From positions 24,262 to 88,261 of the forward strand of contig JAVDCA010000028.1 of the NCBI GenBank assembly GCA_030848545.1: a stretch of 64,000 nt of DNA. Reading direction: 5' to 3'. Shown here in pieces: positions 16,953-25,836 of the stretch (within the stretch, counting starts at the first letter, position 1; each line of letters starts with the position of its first letter). Source of the stretch: Astrobacterium formosum. Lineage in GTDB: Bacteria; Pseudomonadota; Alphaproteobacteria; Rhizobiales; Xanthobacteraceae. The position numbers were made by a program, and so were the translations under genes. The notes under the pieces were generated by a model. That model searched no databases. It was not told the origin of the DNA and saw only the letters and a list, made by a program, of their open reading frames with translations.

Positions 16953-18071
16953 TCAGTTCGTCGCCGCAGTGGCGAGCTTGGACGCCATATCGGCGATCAT
17001 CTTCTTGAGCACGTCACTCTTCTTGGCCTTGTCGGCCTCGATGAAGGTGGTGCGGAAGGTCGAAAACGAGCTCTTGTCCGCCTTGGCGGCCTTGTCTTCG
17101 TAGGACTTGATCTCGGCCTGAAGGGCCGCAATCTGCTTCTGCTTCTCCTCCGCCGACAACTTGTCGTCGCTCTTCACTTTCAGCATCGACTTGTTGGCCT
17201 CGAGCGTGCGGATCGGCAGGAGTTGGTCGTCATTGGACGGGTTGAACGGGGCCCATTGCAACCCCGCGAGCTTCGCCTTGGCGGCCGCGACTTCGTCCGG
17301 AGCACCGACGCGACCATAGCTCATGATGAACGTATAGAGCTTGGTCTTGACGTCGGCCGAGATGTCCTTGCGCCAAACCAGCGGATCACTCGGGATCAGC
17401 GGCGAGGTCCAGATGACGCGGATATTCTTGGCGGCGTCCGGCGCCGTCTTTTCGAGGCGACGGAGGTTTTCGCTGTTGTTGGTGGCGACGCTGACCTGCT
17501 TGTTTGCGACTGCCATGCCGTTCGCCTCGTGGGAAGCCCCACGCACGGTCTTGAAGCACTGCTTGGGATCGATGTTCTTGGCGGCGAAGATGTAGGAGGT
17601 CGGCACCAGGAAGCCGGAAGTCGAGTTCGGATCGCCGTTGCCGAAGTCCAGGCTCTTGTCGCATTTGAGAACGTCGTCGAGGCTCTTGATCGGCGAGTCC
17701 TTGTGGACGATGAGGTGCGACCAATAGCCGGGATTGCCGTCGCCGTCGACGGACTGCGCGAAGATCTCGCCGTTGGCGCGGTTGACCGCCTCCATGGCCG
17801 ACTTGTTGCCGAACCAGGCGATATGCACCTTCTTGAAGCGCATGGCCTCGATCACGCCGGCATAGTCCGACGCGTAGAAGCCGTTGATCTTGTGGCCGGT
17901 GGCCTTGGCCATGTCTTCCAGGAAGGGATCCCAGATCTTCTTCAGGTTGGTGGAAGCTTCGGTGGAAATGATGCCGAAGTTGATTTCCTCGCCGGCGGCC
18001 TGGGCGCACGCCGCGCCGGCCATCATCGTCAATGCCACGGCAGTCGTGGCCAGGGTCTTCAAGGCTTTCAT
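16953..18071 (-). CDS. phnD: Phosphonate ABC transporter substrate-binding protein
   Basis: This 372-residue periplasmic phosphonate-binding protein starts at 18071 with AGGAG eight bases ahead. The signal peptide runs to about residue 24 (MMAGAACAQA). Family marks are EINFGIISTEAS, AWFGNKSAMEAVNRA, YWSHLIVHKDSPI and NSTSGFLVPTSYIF. The C-terminal 90 residues include a Lys/Glu/Ala-rich coiled stretch (SAEEKQKQIAALQAEIKSYE) that is longer than in E. coli PhnD. Confidence 0.95.
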   Translation of the reverse strand: MKALKTLATTAVALTMMAGAACAQAAGEEINFGIISTEASTNLKKIWDPFLEDMAKATGHKINGFYASDYAGVIEAMRFKKVHIAWFGNKSAMEAVNRANGEIFAQSVDGDGNPGYWSHLIVHKDSPIKSLDDVLKCDKSLDFGNGDPNSTSGFLVPTSYIFAAKNIDPKQCFKTVRGASHEANGMAVANKQVSVATNNSENLRRLEKTAPDAAKNIRVIWTSPLIPSDPLVWRKDISADVKTKLYTFIMSYGRVGAPDEVAAAKAKLAGLQWAPFNPSNDDQLLPIRTLEANKSMLKVKSDDKLSAEEKQKQIAALQAEIKSYEDKAAKADKSSFSTFRTTFIEADKAKKSDVLKKMIADMASKLATAATN

Positions 18072-18132
18072 CGATGGGCTCCTGTAGCGGTTGACCGCAC
18101 TCTGCTTTGCATCGCGGCGGGCGAGGGATGTC

Positions 18133-19104
18133 CTACGCCGTGCGGCGATCTGCGTGCGGCCACGCGTGCGCCGAGTGGGCGTCGTTGACGGGGGCGTGCC
18201 GCGAATCGGGGACCGGGAGATGCCCGGCTGCGACGAATTGGGGGAGATCGGCGTCGGGCCGGCGCCACGCCGGCGCCAGGTCGTTCTTGGCAAACAGGAT
18301 GTCGTCGCACTCCGCCCCATAGAGGTTGCAGAATTGAGCCTCGGTCAGGGCAGCGGACGGGCCGTCGTAGACGATCTTGCCGGCCTTGAGCGCGATGGTG
18401 CGCGGGCAGTACTTCAGGGCGTATTCGACCTGATGCAGAGACACCAGGACGGTGATGCCGTCCCGCCGGTTCATGTCGGCGAGAATGTCCATCACCCGCC
18501 TGGCCGAGGCCGGATCAAGAGACGCGATCGGCTCGTCGGCGATCAGGAGCTCTGCGCCCTGGACCAGCGTACGGGCGATGGCTGCCCGCTGTTGCTGCCC
18601 GCCCGAAAGGTCGCAGCCGCGCTTGAGCGCGTGCTCCGCCATGCCAACCCGGTCAAGGGCGCGCATCGCCAGCATCTGCTCGTCCATGGTGAAGCGGCCC
18701 AGCGTACCGCGCCAGGCCGCCGTGCGGCCGAGGCGGCCGAGACATACATTGGTGAGCACCGTCAGCCGCGGCACGAGATTGAACTGCTGGAAGATCACGC
18801 CGGTGCGCGAGCGCATTTCGCGCGCCCCGCCGTCGATGCGGCCGTTGCGTTGCATCGGCCGCTCGAACAGCCGGATGGCGTTTTTCTCGGCATCGCCGTC
18901 GGCGCCGCGGTCGATCGGCAGCAATCCGGCAATGGAACGGATCAGGGTGGACTTTCCCGACCCGGAGGCGCCGATGAGCGCGACCATCTCGCCGCGCTTG
19001 ATGGAAAACGAGACGTCGTCGAGGACCGGCGCGCCGCGGCCAAAACGCTTGCTGACGCCGCGAACGTCGACGACGGTCGGGTGCGGGATTTCGATAATGT
19101 TCAT
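18133..19104 (-). CDS. phnC: Phosphonate ABC transporter ATP-binding protein
   Basis: This 323-residue ATPase has Walker A GASGSGKST, Q-loop FQQFNLVPRL, signature LSGGQQQRAAIAR and Walker B LLIADEP. It starts at the ATG at 19104 rather than the longer frame. It is about 45-60 residues longer than typical PhnC: a Pro/Ala/His-rich tail follows LYGAECDDIL and looks non-conserved. Confidence 0.93.
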   Translation of the reverse strand: MNIIEIPHPTVVDVRGVSKRFGRGAPVLDDVSFSIKRGEMVALIGASGSGKSTLIRSIAGLLPIDRGADGDAEKNAIRLFERPMQRNGRIDGGAREMRSRTGVIFQQFNLVPRLTVLTNVCLGRLGRTAAWRGTLGRFTMDEQMLAMRALDRVGMAEHALKRGCDLSGGQQQRAAIARTLVQGAELLIADEPIASLDPASARRVMDILADMNRRDGITVLVSLHQVEYALKYCPRTIALKAGKIVYDGPSAALTEAQFCNLYGAECDDILFAKNDLAPAWRRPDADLPQFVAAGHLPVPDSRHAPVNDAHSAHAWPHADRRTA

Positions 19105-19152
19105 GCCGGCAAGCTGGCAGGCTTGCATGACAGCGCGATGAAACCAGCCACG

Positions 19153-19884
19153 CTACCTTGGGGATTGATCCTCGACCTCCCGCACCGCAATGCCGACCGG
19201 CGCCACCCGCATGACCTCGAAGGTTTCTCCGGGCGCCCCCTGGCGCAACAATGCGAGACGGTCGACGACGATCGGGCGCGCACCGATGGCCTGATCGAGG
19301 AGCCGTCTCAGCCGCGCCATAAGGTCGTCGGCCTGCTCCGGCGGCAGGCGGCCGGTCAGCGTCATATGGAAGCGGAAGTCTCTGAAGACATACGGGTATC
19401 CCCACTGGTCCAGATTGGCGATCTGGGCAGGATCGAGCCCGGCGGCCAGACGGCGCTCGCGCTCCCGTTCGGACAGGGACGCCCGGAAGGGCTCGAATGT
19501 CTTCACACACGCGTCGGCAAGATCGGACAGGGCCAGAGGCATATGGTCCGGCACGATGGCGACGAAGCGGTCAATGAGGTCGACGCGCGGCTGGAAGATC
19601 GGCGCGCCATCGAACCCCGCGGCCAGGCGATCCAGGGTCGCACAAAGATCCCGCTCACAGGCATCGGGCATCAACCGGAACGGCGCCTTCAAGGTGGCAT
19701 GAAATCCGTAGGTGCGAGGCTCCCGCGTCAGTTCGTCCCAGGCGGGAATGCCCGATACGAGTTCGGGAGGACAGGGAATGTTGACTGCCCGATAGCAGTC
19801 GTATCCGATCACCGAGCTTCCGAACCGATAGAGTTCGGTTTCGGCCGCCGGGACGAAATAGACCGCGTAGCGAGCTTTGCTCAT
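19153..19884 (-). CDS. DUF1045 phosphonate-operon protein, 2H-phosphoesterase fold
   Basis: This 243-residue protein is the phosphonate-operon DUF1045 type (TIGR03223). Two HxT motifs, [10 protein letters not shown] near residue 61 and [10 protein letters not shown] near 171, are the paired catalytic motifs of the 2H phosphoesterases, which open cyclic phosphates such as ADP-ribose 1'',2''-cyclic phosphate. No phnP is present in this locus, so it may open 5-phosphoribosyl 1,2-cyclic phosphate in its place. Its start overlaps the upstream gene (ATGA). Confidence 0.88.
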   Translation of the reverse strand: MSKARYAVYFVPAAETELYRFGSSVIGYDCYRAVNIPCPPELVSGIPAWDELTREPRTYGFHATLKAPFRLMPDACERDLCATLDRLAAGFDGAPIFQPRVDLIDRFVAIVPDHMPLALSDLADACVKTFEPFRASLSERERERRLAAGLDPAQIANLDQWGYPYVFRDFRFHMTLTGRLPPEQADDLMARLRRLLDQAIGARPIVVDRLALLRQGAPGETFEVMRVAPVGIAVREVEDQSPR

Positions 19885-20516
19885 GCGACTTCACTCGCAA
19901 CGCATTCATGTTTTTCGAGAAACGCCTCGACCTGCAGGTGGCGGAGGTCGGGCAACGCGGCTGCGAGACGTTCGTGACTCCAGTTCCACCAGGCGAGTGC
20001 CTGCAGACGTTCCGCCACCTTGTCGGGGAAACGTTGCCGGATCACCCGGGCCGGATTGCCGGCGACGATCGTGTAGGGCGCCACATCCTTGGTGACGACG
20101 GAGCCGGCGCCGACCACGGCGCCGGTGCCGATGGTGCGGCCAGGCAGCACGATGGCGCCGTGCCCGATCCAAACGTCGTGACCGATCCTCACCGCCTGGG
20201 CGCGCCGCCAGGCGAACAGGGACGTATCATCGCTCGCATCCTCGAAATACCAGCTCGACCGGTAGGTAAAATGCGATTGCGTCGCCCGGGTCATGGGATG
20301 GTTGACCGGGTGGATGCGGGTCATGGGCGCGACAGAGCAGAACTTCCCGAAGGTCGTATAGGCCGCCTCGCTGTCGTTCATGATGTAAGAGTAGTCGTCG
20401 AGAACGACCTCGTGCAGCTTGGTGCGGGCAGCGACTTCCGTGTAGATGCCGAGCCGACTGGCATCGACCGTGGCGGTCGGGTCGATGAGCGGGGTCGTGG
20501 AAAGTCTGGTCGTCAT
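19881..20516 (-). CDS. Hexapeptide-repeat acetyltransferase of the phosphonate locus
   Basis: This 211-residue left-handed beta-helix protein (TIGR03308 type, chloramphenicol-acetyltransferase-like) has repeats such as [34 protein letters not shown] and the end cap [16 protein letters not shown]. It lies between phnF and the DUF1045 gene, so it probably acetylates an amino-phosphonate or a pathway intermediate. The start at 20516 gives the family length. Confidence 0.9.
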   Translation of the reverse strand: MTTRLSTTPLIDPTATVDASRLGIYTEVAARTKLHEVVLDDYSYIMNDSEAAYTTFGKFCSVAPMTRIHPVNHPMTRATQSHFTYRSSWYFEDASDDTSLFAWRRAQAVRIGHDVWIGHGAIVLPGRTIGTGAVVGAGSVVTKDVAPYTIVAGNPARVIRQRFPDKVAERLQALAWWNWSHERLAAALPDLRHLQVEAFLEKHECVASEVA

Positions 20517-20602
20517 GAGCGGCGCCCGTGGGAAAAGCCCGACAAGAACGACAAACGCATGACAGGACCGTGACGGCCGCAAGCTCGGATGTGGACGACG
20601 AC

Positions 20603-21376
20603 TCAGTTTTGCACGAGCAGGCTGACGCGATCGGCGGCGAAGCGTGCCTGGGTGGTCACGATCGGCACGCCACGCTCGTCCACATCGACACTGTCGACGA
20701 CCAGGATCGGCCGACCGGGCGAGAGCCCCAGGTGCGCCGCATCGACGGCGTCTCCGATTGCCGCCGTCACGCTGGTGCTCGCGCGCCGGTAGTCGCGAAT
20801 GCCGAAATGGGCGAGCGTCGCCGTCATGGAGCGTTCTTGCCGATACACTTGCGCAACTTCGGGCATGCGGCCGGCCACGACCCAACTCGCCGCATGGCAG
20901 ACCGGGACGCGATCGGCGCTGCGCAGGATGTCCAGGCGGACGACTTCGCTCCCCTCCGCGACGGCCAGCCGCCGGGCGACAGCGGCACCGGCCGGCTCGA
21001 CCGCATGGCCGAGCAGACGTCCGCCGACTTCGTGGCCGGCGATACCGACGATCTCGGAAAAGCGGGTGCGTTCGCCGATCGGATAGGTCAGCCGCCTTGA
21101 GGCCACGAATGTGCCGCTGCCGCGCGCCGAACGCACCAGGCCGCGCTCCGCCAGGGCCGCGAGAGCACGGCGGACCGTATGACGATTGACGCCGAAACGC
21201 TCGGCGATGTCGGTTTCGCTCGGCAGCCGCCCGTCGGTGCCGTAATCGCCTGACGCGATCGCCTGCTCGAACTGGTCGGCGATGCGCCGCCACAGCGTCA
21301 CGCCGGAATGTCCGGCCTCCAGCTCACTTCCAGGCGATTCCCGCATCATTGCCGGCGCCCCGACTCCTATTGTCAT
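20603..21376 (-). CDS. phnF: PhnF, GntR/HutC-family phosphonate regulator
   Basis: This 257-residue repressor has a GntR winged helix at about residues 25-90 ([30 protein letters not shown]) and a UTRA effector domain after it. It lies between the two divergent phn transcripts, and a perfect inverted repeat sits just upstream of its start, as for an autorepressor of the locus. An alternative ATG is at 21349. Confidence 0.92.
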   Translation of the reverse strand: MTIGVGAPAMMRESPGSELEAGHSGVTLWRRIADQFEQAIASGDYGTDGRLPSETDIAERFGVNRHTVRRALAALAERGLVRSARGSGTFVASRRLTYPIGERTRFSEIVGIAGHEVGGRLLGHAVEPAGAAVARRLAVAEGSEVVRLDILRSADRVPVCHAASWVVAGRMPEVAQVYRQERSMTATLAHFGIRDYRRASTSVTAAIGDAVDAAHLGLSPGRPILVVDSVDVDERGVPIVTTQARFAADRVSLLVQN

Positions 21377-21404
21377 CGCCGCGTCATGTCGTGCCGCTAC
21401 TGAC

Positions 21405-21424
21405 TTGTCTAGTCACATAGACAA
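21405..21424. promoter_or_regulatory. Probable PhnF operator
   Basis: TTGTCTA-N6-TAGACAA is a perfect 7+7 inverted repeat in the 69-base gap between the divergent phnF and phnG starts. Its length and location fit a GntR/HutC-family dimer site that would control both transcripts. Confidence 0.7.
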
Positions 21425-21445
21425 CTTTGTCAATGGAAGCACGAC

Positions 21446-21919
21446 GTGACCACCCCCGCCTCCTCTCCCCATGGCGCCGAAGTGAAGGCCCGCCGCGCCG
21501 CCATGGCGACGCTCGCCCACGCCGACGCACATGAACTCGCCGATCGTCTGGCGCTCCTGCCCACCCTGCCCGGAAGCGAAGATCTGCGCCCGGCGGAAAT
21601 CGGCCTCGTCATGCTGCGCGGCCGCATCGGCGGCGACGGCGCACCGTTCAATCTGGGCGAGGCCACCGTGACGCGCGCCGCCGTGCGGCTTTTGTCCGGC
21701 GAAATCGGCCATTCCTACGTGCTCGGTCGGGCGCCCGAGAAGGCCCGCCTCGCCGCCGTCTGCGACGCCCTGTGGCAGCACCCCGGCTATCGCACCCGTA
21801 TCGAAAACGACGTGCTGGCGCCAATCCGTGCCCGCCTGGAGGGCGAGCGATCGCGCCGGCGCGCGCAGACCGCCGCCACCAAGGTCGAGTTCTTCACCAT
21901 GCTGCGGGGAGAGGACTGA
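21446..21919 (+). CDS. phnG: C-P lyase subunit PhnG
   Basis: This 157-residue small subunit of the PhnGHIJ C-P lyase core transfers the phosphonate to the ribose of ATP with PhnI. Recognisable features are RGRIGGDGAPFNLGEATVTRAAVRL and GHSYVLGR in the middle. It begins with GTG, with GGAAG seven bases upstream, and its stop overlaps the phnH start (TGATG). Confidence 0.95.
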   Translation: MTTPASSPHGAEVKARRAAMATLAHADAHELADRLALLPTLPGSEDLRPAEIGLVMLRGRIGGDGAPFNLGEATVTRAAVRLLSGEIGHSYVLGRAPEKARLAAVCDALWQHPGYRTRIENDVLAPIRARLEGERSRRRAQTAATKVEFFTMLRGED

Positions 21920-22515
21920 TGCCCGGCCAGGCCATCCGCCTCGACCCTGCCATCGCCAGCCAGGCGGCGTTCCGGGCCGTCATGGATGCCATGTCGCATC
22001 CCGGGGAAGTGCGTACGTTCGCCACCACCGTGCGGGCGCCCGCTCCCCTCAATCCGGCCGCTGCCGCGGTCGCCTGCGCGCTGATGGATTTCGAAACGCC
22101 GGTGTGGCTCGACGGACCGCTCGCGGCGGCGCCGGAGTTCGTGACTTGGTTGCGCTTCGAGACCGGGGCGCCGGTGGTGGCGGCGGCCGATGCGGCGACG
22201 TTCGCCGTCATCGCCGACCCGCTCGCCATGCCGAGCTTTTCGGCTTTCGCCCTCGGCAGCCACGACTATCCGGATCGCAGCGTGACGCTCCTCGTCCAGG
22301 TTGAGCGCTTCGGTGAGGGTGAGCCGATGCGGTTGTCGGGTCCCGGTCTGGCGCGCCCGCGCGGCTTTTCCGCCACACCGCTCCCTGCCGATTTCATTGC
22401 CCGGCTGCACGTCAACCGCGCCCTCTTCCCCCGCGGCGTCGACATCATCCTGGCGAGCGACGACGCGGTTGCGGCCTTACCGCGCTCGGTGCGCGTCAAA
22501 CGGGAGAGCGACTGA
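21919..22515 (+). CDS. phnH: C-P lyase subunit PhnH
   Basis: This 198-residue subunit of the C-P lyase core starts at the ATG that overlaps the phnG stop. FRAVMDAMSHPGEV near residues 15-28 and GSHDYPDRSVTLLVQVE near 104-120 are family signatures. It is non-catalytic but needed for complex assembly. Confidence 0.95.
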   Translation: MPGQAIRLDPAIASQAAFRAVMDAMSHPGEVRTFATTVRAPAPLNPAAAAVACALMDFETPVWLDGPLAAAPEFVTWLRFETGAPVVAAADAATFAVIADPLAMPSFSAFALGSHDYPDRSVTLLVQVERFGEGEPMRLSGPGLARPRGFSATPLPADFIARLHVNRALFPRGVDIILASDDAVAALPRSVRVKRESD

Positions 22516-22516
22516 C

Positions 22517-23626
22517 ATGTATGTGGCGGTCAAGGGCGGCGAGCAGGCCATCGACAATGCCCATGCGCTGCTGGCCGAGTTGCGGCGTGGCGATCCCGCC
22601 GTGCCAGAACTCGGCCTCGATCAGATATCGGGGCAATTGTCCCTCGCGGTCGACCGGGTGATGAGCGAGGGCTCGCTCTACGACCGCGAGCTCGCTGCGC
22701 TCGCCATCAAGCAGGCCCGCGGCGATCTCATCGAGGCGATCTTCCTGGTACGCGCCTTCCGCACCACGCTTGCCCGCTTCGGCGCCTGCGAGCCGCTCGA
22801 TACCGAAACGATGGAGATCAGCCGGAGAATCTCGGCGACATTCAAGGATCTGCCGGGAGGCCAGGTACTCGGCCCCACCTTCGACTATACCCACCGCCTG
22901 CTCGATCCCGCGCTCGCCAGTGGCGGCGAACCGCCGCCCGCCGCGACGGCAACGCAGGCCGATGCGGCGACGATGCCGCGTGTCACCGATCTCCTCGATG
23001 CCGATGGGCTGATCGAGCATTCCCCTCTCGACACCGGCGCGCCGGTCAACGATCTCACCCGCGAACCACTGCTATTTCCGGCCGATCGCGACCTGCGCCT
23101 GCAGAACCTCGCCCGTGCCGACGAAGGATTTCTACTGGCGCTCGGCTATTCGACCCAACGCGGCTTCGGCCGCACCCATCCGTTCGTCGGCGAAATCCGT
23201 TTCGGCGAGGTGGAAGTGGAATTGTTCGCCGAAGAGGTCGGCTTCGCGGTGCCGCTCGGCTCTGTCGCGGTCACCGAGTGCCAGATGATCAACCAGTTCA
23301 TTGGCGGCGAGAACGAGCCACCCCGCTTCACCCGCGGCTACGGCCTCGCCTTCGGGCAGAGCGAACGCAAGACCATGTCGATGGCGCTGGTCGACCGCTC
23401 GCTGCGCGCCCGCGAACTGGGCGAGGAAGTCGCGGCGCCGGCCCAGGACGAGGAGTTCGTGCTCTCCCACTCCGACAACGTCCAGGCGACCGGCTTCGTC
23501 GAGCACTTGAAATTGCCGCACCATGTGGATTTCCAAGCCGAACTCGGCCTGGTGCGCTCGATGCGCGAGGCGTTCTTCGCCCGCACGGAGCTTCGCACGG
23601 ACCCCCTCGAGGAGGCCGCCGAATGA
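22517..23626 (+). CDS. phnI: C-P lyase subunit PhnI
   Basis: This 369-residue nucleosidase/transferase subunit replaces adenine of ATP by methylphosphonate, assisted by PhnG, H and L. MYVAVKGGEQAIDNAH at the N-terminus, GYSTQRGFGRTHPFVGEIR and VPLGSVAVTECQMINQF are diagnostic. It starts one base after phnH and overlaps phnJ by four bases. Confidence 0.96.
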   Translation: MYVAVKGGEQAIDNAHALLAELRRGDPAVPELGLDQISGQLSLAVDRVMSEGSLYDRELAALAIKQARGDLIEAIFLVRAFRTTLARFGACEPLDTETMEISRRISATFKDLPGGQVLGPTFDYTHRLLDPALASGGEPPPAATATQADAATMPRVTDLLDADGLIEHSPLDTGAPVNDLTREPLLFPADRDLRLQNLARADEGFLLALGYSTQRGFGRTHPFVGEIRFGEVEVELFAEEVGFAVPLGSVAVTECQMINQFIGGENEPPRFTRGYGLAFGQSERKTMSMALVDRSLRARELGEEVAAPAQDEEFVLSHSDNVQATGFVEHLKLPHHVDFQAELGLVRSMREAFFARTELRTDPLEEAAE

Positions 23627-24594
23627 GTCTTCCGGCCTACAATTTCGCCTATCTGGACGAGCAGACCAAGCGGATGATCCGCCGCGCCGTCCTGAAGGCG
23701 ATTGCGATCCCCGGCTATCAGGTGCCGTTCGCGAGCCGCGAGATGCCCATGCCTTATGGCTGGGGCACCGGCGGCGTGCAGGTCACCGCCGCTGTGATCG
23801 GTCCCGACGATGTCCTCAAGGTGATCGACCAGGGTGCCGACGACACCACCAATGCGGTGTCGATCCGAAAATTCTTCGCCAAGACCGCCGGCGTGAAGAC
23901 GACGACGGCGACCCGCGAGGCGACCATCATCCAGACCCGCCACCGCATCCCCGAGACACCCCTCCACGTGGGTCAGGTCCTCGTCTACCAGGTGCCGATC
24001 CCGGAACCGCTGCGCTTCCTGGAGCCGCGCGAGACCGAGACGCGGCGCATGCATGCGCTGACCGAATACGGGCTGATGCACGTCAAGCTCTACGAGGACA
24101 TCGCCCGCCACGGCCATATCGCGACGACCTACGCGTATCCGGTCAAGGTCGACGGCCGCTACGTCATGGACCCCTCACCGACGCCGAAATTCGACAATCC
24201 CAAGATGGACCAGTGCCCGGCCCTGCAGCTCTTCGGCGCCGGCCGCGAGAAGCGCATCTACGCCATTCCGCCTTACACCAGCGTCGTCTCGCTCGACTTC
24301 GAGGACTTTCCCTTCGAGCGCTACCGCCACCCCGGCACCTGCGCGCTGTGCGGCGCCACCGACACCTTTTTGGACGAGATCGTCACCGACGACGCCGGCG
24401 GCCGCATGTTCGTGTGCTCGGACACCGATTACTGCGAAACTCGACGGGCCGCTCACTCCCCTCCCCCGCTTGCGGGGGAGGGTCAGGGAGGGGGCTCTGC
24501 GGCTGGCGCGGCGCAAGAGGCTTCCCCCTCCCTACCCCTCCCCAGCAAGCGGGGGAGGGAGGAGCAAGACCTCAAGGCAGCAGAACATGACTGA
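23623..24594 (+). CDS. phnJ: C-P lyase subunit PhnJ with a repeat-derived C-terminal tail
   Basis: PhnJ is the radical-SAM subunit that breaks the C-P bond. The 4Fe-4S ligands C240, C243, C265 and C271 are all present, each one position earlier than in E. coli (241, 244, 266, 272). The protein is 323 residues against 281 in E. coli. The last 45 or so residues (after ETRRAA) are translated from a GC-rich palindromic repeat at 24457-24560, giving Ser/Pro/Gly-rich sequence of low complexity. The core looks intact. Confidence 0.94.
   Translation: MSLPAYNFAYLDEQTKRMIRRAVLKAIAIPGYQVPFASREMPMPYGWGTGGVQVTAAVIGPDDVLKVIDQGADDTTNAVSIRKFFAKTAGVKTTTATREATIIQTRHRIPETPLHVGQVLVYQVPIPEPLRFLEPRETETRRMHALTEYGLMHVKLYEDIARHGHIATTYAYPVKVDGRYVMDPSPTPKFDNPKMDQCPALQLFGAGREKRIYAIPPYTSVVSLDFEDFPFERYRHPGTCALCGATDTFLDEIVTDDAGGRMFVCSDTDYCETRRAAHSPPPLAGEGQGGGSAAGAAQEASPSLPLPSKRGREEQDLKAAEHD
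24457..24560. repeat. GC-rich palindromic repeat inside the 3' end of phnJ (family C copy 1)
   Basis: Two arms of about 37 bases are inverted copies of each other. Each contains an inner hairpin; the left one is CTCCCCCGCTTGCGGGGGAG at 24461-24480. The element is similar in design to 56671-56770, which is intergenic. Here it lies in coding sequence and stays in frame, extending PhnJ. Confidence 0.85.
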
Positions 24595-25051
24595 ATCGTC
24601 CCTCCTCATCCGCCCCGCGACCGCCGCCGATCTGCCGGCCGTGCTGGCGCTGTACGCCCAGCCCGACATGGATGACGGCGATGTCCTTCCAGTCCCCGAA
24701 GCCGAGCGGTTGTTCGCCCGCTTCGTGGCCTATCCGGATTACACGCTCTACGTCGTCGAAGACGGGCCACGCGTCGTCGGCACCTTCGCGCTTCTCGTCA
24801 TGGACAATCTCGGCCATCGCGGCGCGCCGTCGGCCATCGTCGAGGACGTCATGGTGGCGCCGGACGTCCAGGGCGGCGGCGTCGGCCAGCGCATGATGGG
24901 TTTCGCCGTCGCGCGCGCCCGCGAGAAGGGCTGCTACAAGCTGATGCTGTCGTCCAATCTCAAGCGCGAACGCGCCCACATATTCTACGAGAAGCTCGGC
25001 TTCGAGCGCCACGGCTACAGCTTCCGCGTCGATCTCGGAGCAAACCCATGA
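24587..25051 (+). CDS. GNAT N-acetyltransferase in the phn operon
   Basis: This 154-residue GNAT protein has the acetyl-CoA loop VQGGGVGQRM near residues 97-106 and the family end FYEKLGFERHGYSF. It overlaps phnJ by eight bases and phnK by four, so it is an integral operon member. By analogy to E. coli PhnO it may N-acetylate aminoalkylphosphonates, but sequence similarity to PhnO is not evident by eye. Confidence 0.88.
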   Translation: MTESSLLIRPATAADLPAVLALYAQPDMDDGDVLPVPEAERLFARFVAYPDYTLYVVEDGPRVVGTFALLVMDNLGHRGAPSAIVEDVMVAPDVQGGGVGQRMMGFAVARAREKGCYKLMLSSNLKRERAHIFYEKLGFERHGYSFRVDLGANP

Positions 25052-25830
25052 GCGCCGCCGGGAAACCGCTGCTGACGGCCGATAACATCTCCAAGCGCTA
25101 CGGCCGTCAGGTCGGCTGCCGCGACGTCTCGCTCACGCTGCACGAAGGCGAGGTGCTGGCGGTCGTGGGCGAATCCGGCTCCGGCAAGACGACGCTGCTG
25201 AAGCTCCTGTCGCGCCAGCTCGCCATCGATTCCGGCCGGCTCAATTATCGCATGCGCGACGGAGCGGTGCGTGACCTCGCCACCATGGGCGACGCCGAGC
25301 ACCGCTTCCTGTTCCGCACCGATTGGGGCTATGTGCACCAGGACGCCGCCCAGGGCCTGCGCATGAGCGTGTCGGCCGGCGCCAATGTGGGCGAACGCCT
25401 GATGGCGCTCGGCGCCCGGCACTACGGCACTATCCGCACCACCGCCACCGACTGGCTCGAGCGCGTCGAAATCCCTGCCGTCCGCATCGACGACACGCCG
25501 GTCACCTATTCGGGCGGCATGCGCCAGCGCCTGCAGATCGCCCGCAATCTCGTCACCTCGCCCCGCCTCGTCTTCATGGACGAACCGACCGGTGGTCTCG
25601 ACGTCACCGTGCAGGCGCGCCTGCTCGACCTGATCCGCGGCCTCGTCGCCGATCTCGGCCTCTCCGCCGTCATCGTCACCCACGACCTCGCCGTCGCACG
25701 CCTGTTGTCGCACCGGATCATGGTGATGAAGGACGGCGAGGTGATCGAAACCGGGCTGACCGACCAGGTGCTCGACGATCCGCGCGAGCCCTACACCCAG
25801 CTTCTGGCGTCCTCGATCCTGCCGGTGTGA
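25048..25830 (+). CDS. phnK: C-P lyase ABC-type subunit PhnK
   Basis: This 260-residue ABC ATPase-like subunit docks on the PhnGHIJ core. Walker A GESGSGKTT, a long insert (MRDGAVRDLATMGDAEHRFL), the signature YSGGMRQRLQIARNL and Walker B LVFMDEP are present. It is not a transporter. It overlaps the GNAT gene by four bases. Confidence 0.95.
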   Translation: MSAAGKPLLTADNISKRYGRQVGCRDVSLTLHEGEVLAVVGESGSGKTTLLKLLSRQLAIDSGRLNYRMRDGAVRDLATMGDAEHRFLFRTDWGYVHQDAAQGLRMSVSAGANVGERLMALGARHYGTIRTTATDWLERVEIPAVRIDDTPVTYSGGMRQRLQIARNLVTSPRLVFMDEPTGGLDVTVQARLLDLIRGLVADLGLSAVIVTHDLAVARLLSHRIMVMKDGEVIETGLTDQVLDDPREPYTQLLASSILPV

Positions 25831-25836
25831 ACCAGA

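Noticed and set aside
16158..19977. Very long plus-strand open frames opposite phnE-phnD-phnC
   Set aside because: Compositional shadows of the phn genes; no recognisable domain, start site or ribosome site.
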